From positions 226,692,612 to 226,756,611 of the forward strand of contig JAHLJT010000631.1 of assembly GCA_031308135.1 (NCBI GenBank): a DNA stretch of 64,000 nucleotides, written 5' to 3'. This DNA comes from Acheta domesticus (taxonomy: Eukaryota; Arthropoda; Insecta; Orthoptera; Gryllidae). The notes below the pieces were generated by a model. It did not search any database. It was not told where the DNA came from and saw nothing but the letters and a program-made list of their open reading frames with translations. The position numbers were made by a program, and so were the translations under genes. Shown piece by piece: positions 58,901-64,000 of the stretch (position 1 is its first letter; every line of letters starts with the position of its first letter).

Positions 58901-59597
58901 TGTAATTCAATCTTGTCAATACGTGTGGTTGGTTGTAGGTACTGTTGGGAGTGTTGATGTTGATGAAGATAGGAAAATGATCGCTATCATGAAGATCTTC
59001 TAGAACATACCAGTTACATAGGGGAGTAATGGTTCTGGAACCAATTGTGAGGTCAATTACACTTGTACCTCCATTACTAACATTAAAGTGTGTGGGTTCA
59101 CCATTATTTAGAAGACATAAATCACTTTCTTCAATTACATTTTCAATACGAAGGCCTCTTGAATCAGTTGCTTTGGAGCCCCATAAGGTGCTATGACTGT
59201 TGAAATCACCAAGAATGATAAAAGGTTTGGGTAACTGATTAATTATATGTTTGATTTCCTGTTCTTCAAATGAGTAGCTGCTGGGTAAGTAAATATTGCA
59301 GACACATAATGATATTGGGGCTTGAATTTCAATAGCGATAACTTCTATATCAGATTTTATGTCTATTATTTTACTGGGTAATTGCTCTGCAACAAAAATC
59401 GCGACCCCACCACTTGCAATGGCAGAAGAGACCCGATTTTTGTGGAAACATGTGAAGCTTTTTATCCTTCCTTGTCTGTCTGATTTAAAGTTTGTTTCCT
59501 GCACACATATGATATCAGGTTTGTGATTGTTACATAGTAGTTGGAGACTTTCGAATCTAGTAAAAAATCCATTTAGATTCCATTGTAATATTTTCAT
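55905..59597 (-). pseudogene. LINE C ORF2, endonuclease-reverse transcriptase
   Basis: The ATG at 59597 opens 735 intact codons. The endonuclease has LQWNLNG at residue 4, CVQET near 31-35, ILGDFNSHSTLWG near 128-140 and HDSDHFP near 206. The RT has YRPISLTCNK, AVSLDIEKAYDIVW (motif A), GVPQGSVLS (B) and the catalytic RMYADDITIL (about residue 674). A one-base shift near 57405 moves the frame to GMYIDSKLKWKRDI..YKAIVRSKIDYGAIVYD (to 56650). A stop and another shift at an A-run near 56535 follow. RNase H is degenerate: TAEMCSILTAF is visible, but no TDGS and no FSD motif. A C-x-x-C..H region closes the protein at 55905. Confidence 0.9.
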
Positions 59598-59602
59598 TGA
59601 TG

Positions 59603-61096
59603 TTATTCGGTGTCTATTTCAGATTCTTCAGAAGGCTGTTTGCATATCTTTAGTTTATTTATAAGTCTTGTGAAACGGTTCTTTATTGATCTTTCTGTTA
59701 GTAAGTCATATGTTTCAGTGAGTATTTTAATAACAAATTGAATGTCATCGGTGAAGTCTTTTGCTATCATAGTTGGATTGTTAGTTGCAAAGGCATTTTC
59801 TAGAAAAATTTTTAATTGATCATATGTAAGAGAGAATTTTTCAGGGTTGTTTTCCATAGTAGATTTAATAGGTGTAATGAGTTCTTCTAGTGTCTTGGCT
59901 TTTGTATTATCTTGAGAAGGATTATCTTCAACCTTTTCTTGCTTTTTCTTTTCTTAGCTGGTCTTGTACTAGGGTTCCCTTGGTTAAATTGAATTTCATT
60001 TTTGGATGGTTCATTAGAAGTTTCCATAGGTACAGAGTCACGATATTCAGCCTCTTCGTAGATTTCTTCCCTCTCGTCAGCAATAGATTTGGAAGAGTTA
60101 GCAAGTTTTAATTGGATTAAGAAGCTCATGTAGAGAATTGGCAGGAATATTGACATGAACACTAGTATGATTTGATTCTTGAATAGTTTTCTTTTTCTTT
60201 TTAGCTTGCTTGCTATTATCCAAGTTTGTGTTATCGATTTTATTAATTTCATAACCTATTTGGGATGAAGACTCTGATGAGAGGGTTCTTTTTGAAACAG
60301 AAGGGAAGTTGCTGTCATTTACTGCAAGTATTTCATTTTGGCTTTGTGGTTAAATAGCATTATTGATTACTTCAGTTTCATATTTTTCATTTGTTAAATC
60401 ATATTCAGATATTGATTGTTGAGTAGATTTGTAGCTACATTGGTTTGCCAGATGACCAGACTGTTTACATAGGAAGCATGTCATATCATCAGTGGATAAG
60501 AATATTCTGTATTGAGTTCCATCATATAATATTGTGGTTGACTCTGGAAGATTATTTACATCTTCTGGTGTTATATATACTTGTCTCCTGAAGCTCATAA
60601 TATGGGCAAACCCAGGTTCAGGGATACCAGCTCTAATAAATGAGATATTGGACTTGATATGGATGTTATGTTTTGATAATTCCTGCTGGATTACATCATG
60701 TGGTATCACAGGGCAGACATTGGAGATTATTACTCTCTTAAGCTTGTTGATTAATGGTCTGACACTGAGTTCAAAATTCTTGATAGTTAAAGTTGGGTAC
60801 TTACTAGTAAGATAGTCTGCTGATTTCTTAGTATTCAGAAATATACATACTCTATTGTTTGATATCCTCGACACGAATCTAATATCATTAGGGTTCATTA
60901 TAGTAGCAAGTTTAGTAACATATTCTTTAATAGAAATACCTTCGTGGGCTTCAATGATGACACCTTGCTCTTTTGAGGGAAAAACATCGCTCACAGTGGC
61001 GTTGGCGTAAGTCTTAACTTGCTTTTCGGGAACTTGATCCATCGGAAGTTTGGTTATGTTGTTTACATTGGGATTCATTACAGTTGATAGCCGCAA
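59603..61096 (-). pseudogene. LINE C ORF1, nucleic-acid-binding protein, broken
   Basis: The first part (61096-60350, 248 codons) has an RNA-binding-type fold followed by one zinc knuckle CFLCKQSGHLANQC near residue 210. An in-frame stop at about 60350 interrupts it, after which the same frame continues with SQNEILAVNDSNFPSVS. Frameshifts then lead to a lysine-rich stretch (59887-60252) and the last segment ENNPEKFSLTYDQLKIFLEN ending at 59603. ORF1 proteins coat the LINE RNA and act as chaperones. Confidence 0.85.
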
Positions 61097-61264
61097 TGGG
61101 CTGGCTTTTCAATGTTTATTACACTGGATTGTCACTGATTAATAACTGACGTTACAAAAACAGACACAAATGATAACGTTTCACTCGTAAACACGATAAG
61201 AGGAGGCACAAACTTACGTAGGTGTTACCTCTACGGTTGCTGGGAGCCGAATGTGTGCTTCTTT

Positions 61265-61937
61265 AAGTTGGGGAATTTTCTAAGTTTAAAAATGGTATTG
61301 TTTGAGTGGAAGGAGAAGTCGTCACTATACAGTTTATATATGAATTATTTTCAATGCATGTGTAGAACTTCAATTAATTTCAATATTCGTAAGATTTTTC
61401 ACAAATGTTGATGATATACTGATATTTGTCTCATTTTTCGTTTACTTTTCATAGCGTTAAATTCAGGTCGCTATATTCCGTTCATTAAACTCCAAAATAT
61501 CCAAGCAGTCATTTCAAATTCAATAAAACTCAATTCAATAATATAATAATACCAAATTCACATGATTCTCTTCAAACGATTATAAAGACATGTGAAAATT
61601 CCATGGAAGAAAGAATACATGAAAATGACTAACGATGAATGACTACATTAAAAACGGGATTTTAAGGAGGATCATACCAAGCGCTCAATGCCCCAGAAGG
61701 GCATGTAGACGCGTTACGAACGCAAAACAAATTTAAAAAGAAACTTGTTCATCCTAAATATGGATATTATTAGTTTAAATAACAGTATTAATGTTTGCTT
61801 TTCTGAGACACGGGCTGCATTTAAATAACAATAAATTAAAGAAATTGTGGATGTTATTACTATTATAAGGTAGTATCTTCGCTGTTGAAATGACTGATTC
61901 TTTCATATGCTCTGAAAATTTGTGCGTTCCCATAAGA
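61265..61937. other. intergenic AT-rich DNA, nothing recognised
   Basis: Between LINE C and the F4 copy. No coding or repeat signature seen. Confidence 0.5.
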
Positions 61938-62290
61938 CAGGCCTGTCCAAAACCGTGCTCCGGTGCAATTTTGCTCCGCCCGTGTCCCCCGCAGCGCGCC
62001 GGCGCAAGTTAGTCACCGGGGGAGTGGGGCATTCCTTCAGTCCGTGCGATAAGAGAATGGACATCCTGCTGCTGGCTAGCTGCTGCGCTTTATCTCAATG
62101 GCGACATTGAAGAGTATTGACATTTTGTTTCATAGTGGTTCTACAGGACTTATATTCTGACCATCCATCTAAAAGACAGAAAGATTTCGAACGGCGAACT
62201 CTTTGGAGTGTTATGAATATTTTCCACAATATGAGTTCTCAAAACTACATATGAAAGCAGCCAAAGTAATTTCTATGTAATTTCTATGCA
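61938..62290 (+). repeat. F4 repeat, copy 2
   Basis: Starts CAGGCCTGTCCAAAACCGTG and matches 29829-30174, with a short TAATTTCTATG duplication at its end. Confidence 0.75.
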
Positions 62291-64000
62291 TAAAAACTGT
62301 AGTGGAAAAATATAGTAATTATTGAAAACTTCCCACTGGATTCAAAAAATGCAGAACGTGAAACTACGTATGCTAATGGTGAGAGTTAAGACGGAGAGTA
62401 TTTAATTATTTCCCTTATTTTATATTTTAAATATTTGTATCCATCTTCTTAGATGTATTGCAGTAATATAAGATGAAGGTCTCAGACGTGATCAGTGCAT
62501 GGAAAATCGATGCGCCATTACTGAGTCGCGTTTAAGATCACTAGTAAAATTTTGCAAGACTACTTGAACAAAGTTGATATTTGGAAATCAAATAATAAAA
62601 AAATAACAAATTAAAAATATAACAATAAAAAAATAGATAAGGGATTTTTTCGGAAATAGATGTGCTAATTGCCTATTAATTTTTACGTAGCAAATTTAGT
62701 ACCGTATACCAAGAATTTTGACCATGAAAACTACAAAAACGTTAAATCTGACTGTAAGTGAAGCTTTTACCGTAGGAGTGAATAAAAATATCAGAAATAT
62801 AATTTTATTTTGTAGAAGTCGTTGGTAGAGAGAGCATGGGTCTTGTTGACATTGTGTCAACCAGTCTCTGTTGAAAACCATTCTGAACTGGACTTTGGAT
62901 TTAAAATCAACTTAATATTAATTAGGGAACTGGAAACTAAAAAATTTATTCCTGAAAATAAAGAGCTTGGTTGAAGGTTTAGATTGCAGAAGAGAGATGC
63001 AAAAATATTTCTCATTGTTACAGAAGAAAATCAAAGAAGTACAAAAATATTACTCTCCAATTTCTAAAATACATCTTGGACCCGGATTGTACCATCGTTG
63101 CACTTATCTTACTTTTAGTTCTGTGGGTAGTTGGTGAGATCGCGAAAGACACGTGACCCGAGACTAGGGCTTACGGAAGCCACGCAATCGATGTAGGAAA
63201 CCGAGTTCCAACCATCTCCTTGTGCCACCATCCTCGCTCACCTCTAGAAAACCTCCAAAATTAAAGATCAGTTCACATTCAAATGTCTGAAGTGCGGCTT
63301 TATCGATCGGGGTTTACTTATTTTGAAGAAAAGCGTGGGAATAGCTGATGCGCTAGAGTTGTTCTCAGGTGAACCCAAGGAGGGATAGACGTCCTAAATA
63401 CTCTATTTCGATATCAGATCCCCCAAAATGTGTTTTGCTCTCAAAATCTGGACATCTATTTATATTATTATTATTGCATTAGTACATTTTTTCTGCATTT
63501 TGTTTACGAGAAAGTAAAGGCAACCATTTCCCAGAGTATTCGGCCGCCTTACGATCGATGGCCGGTGTCTCCACAGTCAGCGATCACGACGTAAAATCGC
63601 AAGGCCGCACAACTTGCAATAATTCATTGTACCTAATGGGATGATCTGAATGAACGCCTCTGGGAAGCAGGTGCAACTAAACACTCTTTGGAGAAGTTGA
63701 ATTCAAAGTTGCATGTGTATCGTGTCACTAACTAGCACGTAGTTGGGTATGAACCGTTCAGCAACGCCCTCTATTTTCGCTGCGCGCTGTGAGGTGATGG
63801 TAGCTCAGTATTCTACAGTAGTGCATTGAGTGAAGATCGTGTGGCAGTTCTGTGAGCTACCGTGCAGGAGGGCGTCCTTCTAATGTTTAGAGTATCAACA
63901 AGACACACGTATTCCTAAATCCAATAATTCATCTAATTGCAACAATAATCATGGAAACTCATTACAATCTTCTGGGTCACGTCATAATGTACAATATCAT
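62291..64000. other. intergenic DNA with an F1 remnant
   Basis: 63270-63518 resembles a degraded forward F1 right part (GCTGATGCGCTAGAGTTGTTC, GACGTCC.., TTTACGAGAAAGTAAAGG). I recognise nothing else. Confidence 0.45.

Larger units (their letters stand above)
55609..61252 (-). mobile_element. LINE C, nearly full-length I-clade-like retrotransposon
   Basis: A 5.6-kb minus-strand element with ORF1 (zinc knuckle), ORF2 (endonuclease, RT, RNase-H-like and C-terminal regions), an A-rich 3' end (about 55609-55630) and a 12-bp target duplication GTGTGCTTCTTT (55597-55608 and 61253-61264). The EN-RT-RNase H order with an ORF1 CCHC motif fits the I group. The ORF1 stop and ORF2 ATG are 5 nt apart, suggesting re-initiation. 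A few frameshifts make it inactive, but it is the youngest-looking LINE here. Confidence 0.9.

Noticed and set aside
1..64000. CRISPR arrays, bacterial operons, ribosome binding sites
   Set aside because: The repeats are transposon families and microsatellites. Spliced genes with GT/AG introns show the DNA is eukaryotic nuclear.

Overview
This is a eukaryotic window, almost certainly from an insect with a repeat-rich, AT-rich genome. The evidence is one spliced gene of the takeout / juvenile-hormone-binding-protein (JHBP) family, a family known from arthropods, embedded in non-LTR retrotransposons, Penelope-like elements, hAT-type DNA transposons, MITEs and tRNA-derived SINEs. I see no prokaryotic gene organisation, CRISPR array, rRNA or functional tRNA. 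The order or species cannot be named from sequence alone.

The central result is that six short exons on the minus strand (42449-42539, 24027-24119, 21639-21786, 21282-21424, 11089-11241, 672-823) join at canonical GT/AG sites with matching codon phases. Together they give one uninterrupted 259-residue secreted takeout-like protein. A TATA box lies about 55 bp upstream of the ATG. The coding sequence is 780 nt but the gene spans about 42 kb, because introns 1, 4 and 5 (18.3, 10.0 and 10.3 kb) are filled with mobile DNA.

Layout: 1-671 is sequence downstream of the gene. Intron 5 (824-11088) holds a decayed LINE split by a 2.0-kb hAT element with a perfect 8-bp target-site duplication. Intron 4 (11242-21281) holds a SINE and a diverged tandem repeat whose second unit is split by a Jockey-like LINE, which is itself split by a short Penelope-like element with inverted arms carrying hammerhead-like cores. 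Intron 2 holds a SINE and a CpG-rich patch. Intron 1 (24120-42448) holds a long copy of a hairpin-ended repeat family with an expanded ACGG/AAGG microsatellite, a perfect heat-shock-element palindrome, a 1.4-kb hAT element with a perfect 8-bp duplication, a Penelope fragment, and a 0.95-kb inverted-repeat element only 46 bp from exon 1.

Upstream of the gene (42600-64000) I find no host gene. This part holds piggyBac-like MITEs, a palindromic 0.7-kb element, further copies of the hairpin-ended family, and a nearly full-length 5.6-kb I-clade-like LINE at 55609-61252 flanked by a 12-bp duplication.

One dispersed family (called F1 here) recurs at about ten places in both orientations. Its right end is a self-complementary ACTTTCCC...GGGAAAGT hairpin. 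It is the repeat I could not assign to a known family.
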